A stretch of 6,400 bases of DNA from DASRSS01 sp035656335 (lineage in GTDB: Bacteria > Actinomycetota > Actinomycetes > Mycobacteriales > Jatrophihabitantaceae). The stretch is from assembly GCA_035656335.1 (NCBI GenBank), contig DASRSS010000097.1:1-6400 (forward strand), given 5' to 3'. A model generated the notes under the pieces. That model did not search any database, was not told where the DNA came from, and saw only the letters and a program-made list of their open reading frames with translations. A program made the translations under genes and the position numbers. Positions 1 through 6,400 of this stretch are shown one piece after another (position 1 is the stretch's first letter; each line of letters starts with the position of its first letter).

Positions 1-968
1 GCGACGGCGGCCGCGCAGCCCAGCGGGTGGCCCGAGTAGGTGAGGCCGCCCGGGTAGGCGCGCTGCTGGAACGTCTCGTTGATCGCGTCGTTGATGAGCA
101 CGCCACCGAGCGGCACGTAGCCGGAGTTGACCCCCTTCGCGAACGTGATCAGGTCGGGCGTGACACCCCAGTGGTCGACGGCGAACCACTCGCCGCAGCG
201 ACCGAAGCCGGCCATCACCTCGTCGGCGATCATCACGATGCCGAACTCGTCGCACAGCGCGCGCACGCCGGCCAGGTAACCCGGCGGCGGAACGAGGATG
301 CCGTTGGTGCCGACCACCGTCTCCAGGATGATCGCGGCGACCGTCTTCGGGCCCTCAAACGTGATCAGGTCGCGCAGGTGCGCCAGCGCGCGTTCGGACT
401 CCTCCTCGGGCGTCGTCGCGTAGAACGCCGACCGGTACAGGTACGGGCCGAAGTAGCGCACCACGCCGGGCAGGCCGGGCTCGCTCGCCCAGCGGCGCGG
501 CTCGCCGGTCATCGCGATCGCGCCCGCGGTGGCGCCGTGGTACGAGCGGTGCGCGGCGAGCACCTTGAACCGTCCGGTGTGCAGGCGCGCCATGCGCAGC
601 GCGTTCTCGGTCGCCTCCGCGCCGCCGTTGGTGAAGAACACCCGGTTCAGGTCACCGGGCGCGAGCCCGGCGATCAGCCGCGCCGCCTCGCTGCGGGCGT
701 CGTTGGCGAACGACGGCTGGATCGTGCATAGCCGCGCCGCCTGCTCCTGGATCGCGGCGACGAGCTTCGGGTGCTGGTAGCCGATGTTGACGTTCACCAG
801 CTGGCTGGAGAAGTCCAGGAACCGCTTGCCCTCGTAGTCGGTGAAGTACGAGCCCTCGGCCGAGGCGATCGGCAGCGGGTCGATCAGCGCCTGCGCCGAC
901 CAGGAGTGGAAGACGTGCTCCTTGTCCAGCGCCTTGACCGTCGCGCCGTCCGTCGGGATGTCGTACAC
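1..968 (-). CDS. Class III PLP aminotransferase (omega-amino acid transaminase type), 3' part outside window
   Basis: Transfers an amino group, with pyridoxal phosphate as cofactor, from an omega-amino acid to a keto acid such as pyruvate, probably in the cytosol. 322 residues are visible, starting at a GTG at 968-966. Class III (PF00202-type) marks appear in order: NGGAEATE (residues 114-121, PLP phosphate site), YHG (143-145, ring-stacking Tyr), IADEV with Asp249 (pyridine nitrogen), FAKG with Lys278 (Schiff-base lysine) and TYSGHPLGCAA (310-320). The family usually has about 430-460 residues, so roughly a quarter is cut by the window edge; the visible frame is intact. It follows mmsA by 9 nt, so its product is probably the semialdehyde that MmsA uses. 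Beta-alanine, 3-aminoisobutyrate, taurine or GABA are all possible substrates; the sequence alone does not decide. Family call sure, substrate not. Confidence 0.93.
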   Translation of the reverse strand, partial: MYDIPTDGATVKALDKEHVFHSWSAQALIDPLPIASAEGSYFTDYEGKRFLDFSSQLVNVNIGYQHPKLVAAIQEQAARLCTIQPSFANDARSEAARLIAGLAPGDLNRVFFTNGGAEATENALRMARLHTGRFKVLAAHRSYHGATAGAIAMTGEPRRWASEPGLPGVVRYFGPYLYRSAFYATTPEEESERALAHLRDLITFEGPKTVAAIILETVVGTNGILVPPPGYLAGVRALCDEFGIVMIADEVMAGFGRCGEWFAVDHWGVTPDLITFAKGVNSGYVPLGGVLINDAINETFQQRAYPGGLTYSGHPLGCAAAV

Positions 969-974
969 CGCGCG

Positions 975-977
975 CTC

Positions 978-979
<2 letters not shown>
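975..979 (-). promoter_or_regulatory. Shine-Dalgarno of the aminotransferase, overlapping the mmsA stop
   Basis: On the minus strand the string TAGGAG holds both the TAG stop of mmsA (980-978) and an AGGAG ribosome-binding site (979-975), 6 nt before the GTG at 968. This spacing supports GTG 968 as the start and implies that terminating ribosomes re-initiate on the second gene, coupling the two. Confidence 0.75.
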
Positions 980-2468
<1,489 letters not shown>

Positions 2469-2475
2469 ACCGTCG

Positions 2476-2504
2476 AGATTACGTCACACCACTAGGCGTA
2501 ACAA
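2476..2504 (-). promoter_or_regulatory. Predicted mmsA promoter, leaderless type
   Basis: Reading the minus strand, TTGTTA (2504-2499) is followed by 17 nt and TAATCT (2481-2476), then 7 nt and the mmsA ATG at 2468. Spacing is ideal for a housekeeping sigma factor, with 4 of 6 matches at -35 and the key T, A and final T at -10. Transcription would begin at or next to the A of the ATG, which fits the absence of a Shine-Dalgarno. Prediction only. Confidence 0.6.
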
Positions 2505-2528
2505 AGACCAGAATGTTACGTTACAAAG
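2479..2528. promoter_or_regulatory. Repeat cluster, probable MocR operator in the mmsA/mocR gap
   Basis: The gap holds several related copies. CGTAACA (2497-2503) and TGTTACG (2514-2520) form a perfect 7+7 inverted repeat with a 10-nt spacer. CGTAACAAAG (2497-2506) and CGTTACAAAG (2519-2528) form a direct repeat with one mismatch, 22 bp apart, about two helical turns. TTACGTCAC (2479-2487) and TTACGTTAC (2516-2524) are a further pair with one mismatch, each covering one of the two predicted -10 elements. MocR regulators such as GabR, PdxR and TauR are known to bind direct repeats in divergent gaps beside the genes they control, so this is the likely binding region of the adjacent regulator; which copies matter is inference. 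Confidence 0.6.
2517..2522 (+). promoter_or_regulatory. Predicted -10 element of the mocR gene
   Basis: TACGTT matches TANNNT and ends 7 nt before ATG 2530, the spacing expected for a leaderless transcript. No convincing -35 is present at 16-18 nt (AGGCGT-like sequence only), so the promoter may be weak or activator dependent. The hexamer lies inside the repeat cluster, which would allow autoregulation. Confidence 0.4.
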
Positions 2529-2529
2529 C

Positions 2530-3882
2530 ATGGCAGCGGTCCCGGAAACGCTCGGCGCGGTCGAGGAGCGGATGGCCGAACCCACCGCGCGTGGACTGGC
2601 CGACGCGGTGGCTCGCGCCGTCGCCGAGGGCGTGCTCGCGGCGGGGGAGAAGCTGCCGCCGATCCGCACGGTCGCGGTCCAACTGGGGCTGTCGCCCACC
2701 ACGGTCAGTGCCGCGTGGAACCTGCTCAGCCGCGCGGGCACCGTCCAGGCGGACGGGCGGCGCGGCACGGTGATCACTGCGCGGCAGGCGGGCCCGGCGC
2801 GGTACCGCAGCGCGCTGCGCGGCGGCGGCGACCTGTTCGCGCTGGACCTGTCGACCGGCACACCGGATCCGGCGCTGCTGCCGGACGTGACCGCGGCGCT
2901 GCGTCGGCTCAAGCCGCCGGCCGAGCCCGCGACGTACCTGGACGACCCGGTGCTGCCGGAGCTGGCCGAACTGCTGCGCGCCGACTGGCCGTTCGCGGCG
3001 GAGCGGATCACCGTGGTCGACGGGGCGATGGACGCGCTGCAGCAGATCGCGGCCACGCACCTGCGCTTCGGCGACCGGGTCGCGGTCGAGCAGCCGTGCT
3101 TCCCGCCGCTGCTGGACCTGCTCGACTCGGTCGGCGCGGTGCCCGTCCCCGTCGACGTGGACGACGACGGGCCGCTGCCAGGCCGGCTCGCCGCGGTCGC
3201 CGCCTCGGTGCGCGCGGTGTTCGTGCAACCCCGCGCGCAGAACCCGTGCGGTGCCGCGTTGACGGGCGCACGCGCAAGCGCGCTGGCGCGTGCGTTGCGC
3301 GACACCGACGCGTTGGTGATCGAGGACGACTCGGCGGGTGCGATCGCGTCGGCGCCGCCACTGAGCCTCGGCAGCGAACTGCCCGAGCGCACGCTGCACG
3401 TGCGCAGCTACTCGAAGTCGCACGGCCCGGACCTGCGGCTCGCCGCGATCGGCGGCCCCGCGCGGCTGGTCGACCCCGTCGTCGACCGCCGCTTCCTCGG
3501 CCAGGGCTGGACGTCGCGGCTGCTGCAGAGCGTCCTGGTCGACCTGCTCACGCACGCGCCGTCGGTGCGGACCGTCGAGCGGGCGCGTGTCGCGTACGCC
3601 ACGCGGCGCGCTAGGACGGTCGAGGCCCTGGCCACGCACGGGATCGACGTGCCGGGACGCGACGGGCTGAACATCTGGCTGCCGGTGCGGGACGAGGCCG
3701 CGGCCCTATTGCTGCTCGCGTCCAGGGGCATCGGCGCGGCCGGGGGCGGGCCGTTCGCCGTCGGTCCGGGCGGTTCGCCGCACCTGCGGGTGACGGTCGG
3801 CCTGGTCGCGACCGGGCACCGCGAGCTCGCGCGGCACCTTGCCGATGCCGCCACCGCGGCCGGCCAGTCCGTCCGCAGCTGA
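2530..3882 (+). CDS. MocR/PdxR-type transcriptional regulator (GntR HTH fused to aminotransferase-like PLP domain)
   Basis: A DNA-binding regulator that senses PLP or a PLP adduct of an amino compound. From ATG 2530 it has 450 residues, normal for MocR. Residues about 15-82 are a GntR-type winged helix (LPPIRTVA and LSPTTVSAAW at 42-63, wing GRRGT at 76-80). About 100-450 is a fold-type I aminotransferase-like domain with QNP (Asn238), IEDDS (Asp266-Asp267) and SYSKSHGPDL with the PLP lysine Lys296. The Tyr that follows the two Asp in GabR-like proteins is Ser268 here, so cofactor contacts may differ. It is divergent from mmsA and the aminotransferase by 61 bp and is their likely regulator; activator or repressor is not readable. 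ATG 2572, with GAGGAG only 3 nt upstream, is an alternative start giving 436 residues that still include the helix-turn-helix. I prefer 2530 for the leaderless promoter spacing, with moderate certainty. Confidence 0.92.
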   Translation: MAAVPETLGAVEERMAEPTARGLADAVARAVAEGVLAAGEKLPPIRTVAVQLGLSPTTVSAAWNLLSRAGTVQADGRRGTVITARQAGPARYRSALRGGGDLFALDLSTGTPDPALLPDVTAALRRLKPPAEPATYLDDPVLPELAELLRADWPFAAERITVVDGAMDALQQIAATHLRFGDRVAVEQPCFPPLLDLLDSVGAVPVPVDVDDDGPLPGRLAAVAASVRAVFVQPRAQNPCGAALTGARASALARALRDTDALVIEDDSAGAIASAPPLSLGSELPERTLHVRSYSKSHGPDLRLAAIGGPARLVDPVVDRRFLGQGWTSRLLQSVLVDLLTHAPSVRTVERARVAYATRRARTVEALATHGIDVPGRDGLNIWLPVRDEAAALLLLASRGIGAAGGGPFAVGPGGSPHLRVTVGLVATGHRELARHLADAATAAGQSVRS

Positions 3883-3899
3883 CCGCGTCGCGAGTCAGC
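3878..3899. terminator. Hairpin shared by the two convergent stop codons
   Basis: GCTGAC (3878-3883) pairs with GTCAGC (3894-3899). Inside, CGC/GCG (3884-3886 with 3890-3892) extends the stem, leaving a GTC loop and one bulged A. Each 6-base arm read on its own strand is GCTGAC, containing the TGA stop of the mocR gene (plus, 3880-3882) and of the amidase (minus, 3897-3895). There is no T-tract on either side, so intrinsic termination is uncertain, but it is well placed to act in both directions. Confidence 0.5.
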
Positions 3900-5238
3900 G
3901 GTAGTCGGGCGCCAGCCGCGGCCAGGGCTGCAACTGCTCGAGCTGCGCGGCGAGCGAGAGCAGCAGCGACTCGCCACCGGGCCGCGCGACCAGCTGCACG
4001 GACAGCGGCAGGCCCTCGGGCGACACCCCGGCGGGGACGGCCATGGCCGGCCAGCCGGCGAGGTTCCACGGTCCCGGGAACGGGACGAACCGCGGGCTGA
4101 TCCAGGTGTTCGTCAGCCAGCCGCGCTCGGACCAACGCTCCGCCGGGAGCTGCCGGTGCGCGAGCGCCGGGGTGAGCAGCACGTCGTGGTCGGCGAAGAA
4201 CTCCTCGGCCCGGCGTTGCCACTTCGTGCGGCCGCCCTCACGCGGCAGGCCCGCGCGCAGCAGCAGCGCGCCGAGCGCGGCGTGCCGACGCGTCCGCGAC
4301 GCGAGCTTGGACCGGTCGGCCAAGGTGCGCGCGTCCAGCTCCGTGCCCGCCGTCCAGCGGAAGAACTCCGCGTTGGACATCGACTGGCTGTAGCGCGGAT
4401 CGGCCGGGCGCACGGTGTGACCCGCCCCGCGCAGCGCGTCGGCGGTGCGGTGCGCGGCGTCGGCCCACTCGCGCGCGACCGGCGTGAACGGCATCGGTGC
4501 GCGGGTCGAGACCGCGACGCGCAGCGGACCCGGCTCGGCGACCGTGGCCAGCTCCGGACGGTCCGCCATCACCGACAGCGTCAGCGCGGTGTCGGCGACC
4601 GTCGTCGCGAGCGGACCGTTCTCGGCCATGCCGAACCACGAGTTCGCGCCGAGGTCGCTCGGCACCACGCCCAGGCCCGGTTTGATGCCGACGAGCCCGC
4701 AGCACGCGGCGGGGATGCGGATCGAGCCGAGGCCGTCGTTGCCGTGCGCGACCGGCACCATCCCCGCCGCGACGGCGGCCGCCGATCCGCCGGACGACCC
4801 GCCCGGCGTGTGCGCGGGATTCCACGGGTTGCGGCTGGTGCCGAACACCGAATCGGTCGTGGGATAGATGCACAGCTCGGGCACGGCGGTCAGCCCGACG
4901 ACCACGGCACCGGCCGCGCGCAGGCGCGCGACGATCGCGTGATCGCGTTGCTGTGGCGTGGGATCCGAGGCCGCCGAGCCGATGCGCATCGGCTCGCCGG
5001 TCACCGGGACGTTGTCCTTGATCGCGACCGGGACGCCGGCCAGCGGGAGCTCGGCGCGGTCGGGGCGCGCGTCCACAGCGTCCGCCTCGCGCAGCGCGGC
5101 GTCGGCGCGCACGAGCTGGAACGCGCCCAGCCGCGGGTCGCGTGAAGCGATGCGCTTCAGCGCTCCCTCGACGGCTGAGCGCGCGGAGAGCGTCCCACCG
5201 CGGACGGACGCGGCGATCTCGGCAGCACTATCGGTCAT
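3895..5238 (-). CDS. Amidase-signature family hydrolase
   Basis: Hydrolyses a carboxamide (or ester) to acid plus ammonia or amine; probably cytosolic, as no signal peptide is seen. The 447 residues are slightly short for the family (usually 450-500) but complete. The Ser-cisSer-Lys triad is visible: Lys74 in VAIKDN, Ser148 in GGSSGGSAAA, and nucleophile Ser172 in GLGSIRIP. The 24-residue Ser-Ser spacing equals that of GatA and malonamidase. The usual GGGS or TGGS before the nucleophile is GLGS here, an unusual Leu170. The motif is unlike GatA (TGGSIRQP), and no gatB or gatC is adjacent, so a tRNA-dependent amidotransferase role is unlikely. The substrate is not predictable: aliphatic, aryl or peptide amides are all possible. 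It converges with the mocR gene and is divergent from the moaD-like gene by 23 bp. ATG 5238 has no Shine-Dalgarno but sits 6 nt after TAGAGT. Confidence 0.93.
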   Translation of the reverse strand: MTDSAAEIAASVRGGTLSARSAVEGALKRIASRDPRLGAFQLVRADAALREADAVDARPDRAELPLAGVPVAIKDNVPVTGEPMRIGSAASDPTPQQRDHAIVARLRAAGAVVVGLTAVPELCIYPTTDSVFGTSRNPWNPAHTPGGSSGGSAAAVAAGMVPVAHGNDGLGSIRIPAACCGLVGIKPGLGVVPSDLGANSWFGMAENGPLATTVADTALTLSVMADRPELATVAEPGPLRVAVSTRAPMPFTPVAREWADAAHRTADALRGAGHTVRPADPRYSQSMSNAEFFRWTAGTELDARTLADRSKLASRTRRHAALGALLLRAGLPREGGRTKWQRRAEEFFADHDVLLTPALAHRQLPAERWSERGWLTNTWISPRFVPFPGPWNLAGWPAMAVPAGVSPEGLPLSVQLVARPGGESLLLSLAAQLEQLQPWPRLAPDYR

Positions 5239-5244
5239 GAGCGC

Positions 5245-5254
5245 ACTCTAGGCT
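5245..5254. promoter_or_regulatory. Face-to-face -10 elements sharing one TA step (amidase/moaD)
   Basis: The minus strand reads TAGAGT (5250-5245), ending 6 nt before the amidase ATG at 5238. The plus strand reads TAGGCT (5249-5254), ending 7 nt before the moaD-like GTG at 5262. Both match TANNNT; TAGGCT is a common actinobacterial -10. The two hexamers share base pairs 5249-5250. No good -35 is seen on either strand. Neither gene has a Shine-Dalgarno, so both mRNAs are predicted leaderless and the two promoters should compete for polymerase. Confidence 0.55.
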
Positions 5255-5261
5255 GGGACGC

Positions 5262-5504
5262 GTGGCAGCCACGATCACCGTCCGCTACTGGGCCGGGGCG
5301 CAGCGCGCGGCCGGTATCGAGTCCGAGGCGCTGAGCGTGTCCACGATCGCGGAGCTGCGCGAGACGCTCGCCGCGCGCGCCGGATTCGACCGGCTCGCGT
5401 CGGTCGTCTCGTTCCTGGTGGACGGCCAGCACGCCGGTGACTCCGAGCGGCCGCCCGAGGGTGCCGTGGTCGACGTCCTGCCGCCGTTCGCGGGGGGTTG
5501 CTGA
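5262..5504 (+). CDS. moaD: MoaD/ThiS family sulfur-carrier protein (ubiquitin fold) ending in Gly-Gly-Cys
   Basis: Small beta-grasp protein of 80 residues, the usual MoaD length. MoaD is the small subunit of molybdopterin synthase: its C-terminal Gly-Gly is adenylated by MoeB, converted to a thiocarboxylate and donates sulfur to precursor Z on MoaE. Visible are the N-terminal beta strand TITVRYWAGAQRAAG (4-18), FLVDG (51-55) and the tail VDVLPPFAGGC (70-80). The protein does not stop at Gly79 but carries a further Cys80, which would block activation unless removed. No moaE, moeB or other cofactor gene is in the window, so it could instead be a CysO- or TtuB-like carrier. GTG 5262 lies 7 nt after TAGGCT with no Shine-Dalgarno (leaderless type). 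Its TGA overlaps the ATG of the next gene by one base. Family sure; pathway uncertain. Confidence 0.88.
   Translation: MAATITVRYWAGAQRAAGIESEALSVSTIAELRETLAARAGFDRLASVVSFLVDGQHAGDSERPPEGAVVDVLPPFAGGC
5492..5497 (+). promoter_or_regulatory. G6 run: ribosome-binding site for the GNAT gene within the moaD Gly-Gly codons
   Basis: Six G's lie 6 nt before ATG 5504, giving a plausible Shine-Dalgarno, and also encode most of the Gly-Gly tail of the MoaD-like protein. In the moaD frame the run reads G GGG GGT, which has the form of a -1 slippery heptamer. The site supports ATG 5504, rather than TTG 5498 which abuts the run, as the GNAT start. Confidence 0.55.
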
Positions 5505-6031
5505 TGCGCGTTCGCGAGCAGCGTCCCGAGGACTGGCCCGCCGTGCGCGAGCTGATCGACCGCGCCTTCGCGCCCGCGGCGAATGCGGGACTGCTGGCCG
5601 AGTGGGTGCACGAGAACAGTGCGGCGCTGTCGCTCGTGGCCGAACCCGAGCAGAACGGTCCGCTGGTCGGCCAGGCGTTGTTCGGGGTGCTGCCGCTGCA
5701 CACGCCCGACGGCGCCCGCGACGTGCTGTGTCTGGCGCCGCTGTCCGTCGCGCCGGAGTTCCGCGGGCAGGGTCTCGCGCGCAAGCTCGTCACGCACGGG
5801 CTGGCCGCGTTGCAGTCACGTCCCGAGCCGTTCGTCGTGCTCGAGGGCGACCCGGCGATGTACGCGCGCTTCGGGTTCCGGCCCGCGTCCGAGTTCGGCC
5901 TCGAGCGGCCGTCCGAGCTGATCCCCGAACCGGCGTTCCAGGCGGTCGCGCTGCCGGCGCACCGACCCGGGCTCACCGGGCGGGTCGAGTACCCGCAGTA
6001 CTTCTTCGACATCGGCGCGGTCGGCCCGTGA
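5504..6031 (+). CDS. GNAT N-acetyltransferase, YhbS-like
   Basis: Predicted to transfer an acetyl group from acetyl-CoA to an unknown amine; cytosolic. 175 residues. The GNAT core is clear: N-terminal VREQRPEDWPAVREL (3-17), strand 4 LAPLSVAPEF (78-87 region) leading to the acetyl-CoA pyrophosphate loop RGQGLARKL (87-95), and VVLEGDPAMYARFGFRPA (111-128), the GDP-xxY-xRFGF signature typical of the COG3153/YhbS group. The ATG overlaps the moaD TGA by one base (TGATG), and the gene ends overlapping the next by four bases, so translation is probably coupled through the three genes. The acceptor is not predictable; small metabolites or protein N-termini are possible. Start chosen at ATG 5504 because of the G-rich site 6 nt upstream; TTG 5498 would add only two residues. 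Confidence 0.92.
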   Translation: MRVREQRPEDWPAVRELIDRAFAPAANAGLLAEWVHENSAALSLVAEPEQNGPLVGQALFGVLPLHTPDGARDVLCLAPLSVAPEFRGQGLARKLVTHGLAALQSRPEPFVVLEGDPAMYARFGFRPASEFGLERPSELIPEPAFQAVALPAHRPGLTGRVEYPQYFFDIGAVGP

Positions 6032-6306
6032 GCGACGCCGTCCGGCTGACCGCGCTGGTGACCGGTCGCGTGCAGGGCGTGGGCTTCCGCTACTGGACGC
6101 GCGAGGTCGCCGGGAGTCTCGGCCTGCGCGGCACCGCGACCAACCTGCGGGACGGGCGCGTCGAGGTGATCGTCGAAGGCCCGCGCGCCGAATGCGAGCA
6201 GCTGCTCGCGCGGCTGACCAGCGACGACGCGCCCGGCTTCGTCGGCGACGTCAGTGCCACCTGGGCCGACGCCGCCGGCGAGGCGCCGGGCTTTCGCGTC
6301 CGCTGA
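6028..6306 (+). CDS. acyP: Acylphosphatase
   Basis: Hydrolyses carboxyl-phosphate bonds of acyl phosphates (acetyl phosphate, 1,3-bisphosphoglycerate and similar) in the cytosol. 92 residues, the normal size. The first signature VTGRVQGVGFRYW (11-23) contains the phosphate-binding Arg21; the second region GTATNLRDGRVEVIVEG (35-51) contains catalytic Asn39. The 18-residue Arg-Asn spacing matches characterised acylphosphatases (Arg23 and Asn41 in the animal enzymes). The usual GWVRN before the Asn is GTATN here, a mild departure that leaves the catalytic residues in place. GTG 6028 overlaps the GNAT TGA (GTGA), with no strong Shine-Dalgarno, so it is probably translated by coupling. Hypotheses linking it to the MoaD-like carrier's acyl-adenylate chemistry are not supported by direct evidence. 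Confidence 0.95.
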   Translation: MSDAVRLTALVTGRVQGVGFRYWTREVAGSLGLRGTATNLRDGRVEVIVEGPRAECEQLLARLTSDDAPGFVGDVSATWADAAGEAPGFRVR

Positions 6307-6314
6307 ATCGTCAG
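6303..6314. terminator. Weak small inverted repeat between convergent acyP and the partial gene
   Basis: CTGA (6303-6306) and TCAG (6311-6314) form a 4-bp inverted repeat with a 4-nt loop, again carrying the TGA of both convergent genes. A second possible stem, GCCCGG (6317-6322) with CCGGGC (6339-6344), lies inside the minus-strand coding end. Neither has a T-tract, so termination is only a possibility. Confidence 0.25.
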
Positions 6315-6400
6315 TCGCCCGGTCCGGAGGTGGCGCAGCCGGGCACGGTCGGCAGCGTGTTGACCGCCTTCTCCTTCGTCATGACGCTGACGATGGCGGC
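6311..6400 (-). CDS. C-terminal end of an unidentified protein (partial)
   Basis: Reading the minus strand from the window edge, 29 sense codons run to a TGA at 6313-6311, and 28 of these end in G or C, as in the neighbouring genes. The tail reads AAIVSVMTKEKAVNTLPTVP followed by GCATSGPGD. I do not recognise the family. The small polar tail with a single Cys could belong to a secreted protein or lipoprotein, but this is only an impression. It converges on acyP with just 4 bp between the two stop codons. Confidence 0.6.
   Translation of the reverse strand, partial: AAIVSVMTKEKAVNTLPTVPGCATSGPGD

Noticed and set aside
27..731. Plus-strand open frame of 234 codons at the left edge
   Set aside because: It lies wholly opposite the aminotransferase, whose PLP motifs are intact on the minus strand; composition is shadow-like.
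2484..3639. Minus-strand open frames of 302 and 372 codons opposite the regulator
   Set aside because: Low-complexity Ser/Arg/Ala-rich products with no motif; the plus strand encodes a complete MocR protein.
4156..5145. Plus-strand open frame of 329 codons opposite the amidase
   Set aside because: Arg/Gly/His-rich shadow; the amidase triad is on the other strand.
3895..5238. Amidase as GatA of a tRNA-dependent amidotransferase
   Set aside because: The nucleophile motif is GLGSIRIP rather than the GatA-type TGGSIRQP, and there is no gatB or gatC beside it.
5498..5503. TTG as the GNAT start
   Set aside because: It adds only Met-Leu and touches the G6 run directly; ATG 5504 has proper spacing and the usual stop-start overlap.

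Overview
The window comes from a high-GC actinobacterium. Third codon positions are almost all G or C, GTG starts are used, and the protein styles (a MocR regulator paired with a CoA-acylating semialdehyde dehydrogenase and a class III aminotransferase, and a PPFAGG-type MoaD) suggest Pseudonocardiales or a near relative. That placement is inference from style, not a search. Nothing mobile, no CRISPR array, no tRNA or rRNA, and no compositional break was seen. Coding density is very high: every gap between genes is under about 65 bp.

Layout. Positions 1-2468 (minus strand) hold a two-gene catabolic operon: mmsA, a CoA-acylating (methyl)malonate-semialdehyde dehydrogenase (2468 to 978), followed after 9 nt by a class III PLP aminotransferase (968 to the window edge, C-terminus missing). 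A 61-bp AT-richer gap (2469-2529) separates it from a divergent MocR/GntR-type PLP-binding regulator (2530-3882, plus). The regulator converges tail to tail with an amidase-signature hydrolase (5238 to 3895, minus), and both stop codons sit in the two arms of one hairpin. A 23-bp gap (5239-5261) separates the amidase from a divergent three-gene overlapping operon on the plus strand: a MoaD-like ubiquitin-fold sulfur carrier (5262-5504), a YhbS-like GNAT acetyltransferase (5504-6031) and an acylphosphatase (6028-6306). The end of an unidentified minus-strand gene (6400 to 6311) converges on it.

How they work together. The aminotransferase would turn an omega-amino acid (beta-alanine, 3-aminoisobutyrate or similar; the true substrate is not readable here) into a semialdehyde. 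MmsA would then convert that to acetyl-CoA or propionyl-CoA plus CO2 and NADH. The MocR protein is the obvious local regulator: the shared gap carries repeated TTAC/GTAAC elements placed over both predicted promoters. The moaD-GNAT-acyP group looks translationally coupled, but a joint function is not established.

The most notable non-coding features are that all four genes reading out of the two divergent gaps have a TANNNT hexamer 6-7 nt before their start codon and no Shine-Dalgarno, as expected for leaderless mRNAs, and that the two -10 hexamers in the amidase/moaD gap share the same TA step. The MoaD-like protein ends in Gly-Gly-Cys rather than the usual terminal Gly-Gly. No clearly new system was found; the window is mostly ordinary metabolism with interesting regulatory architecture.
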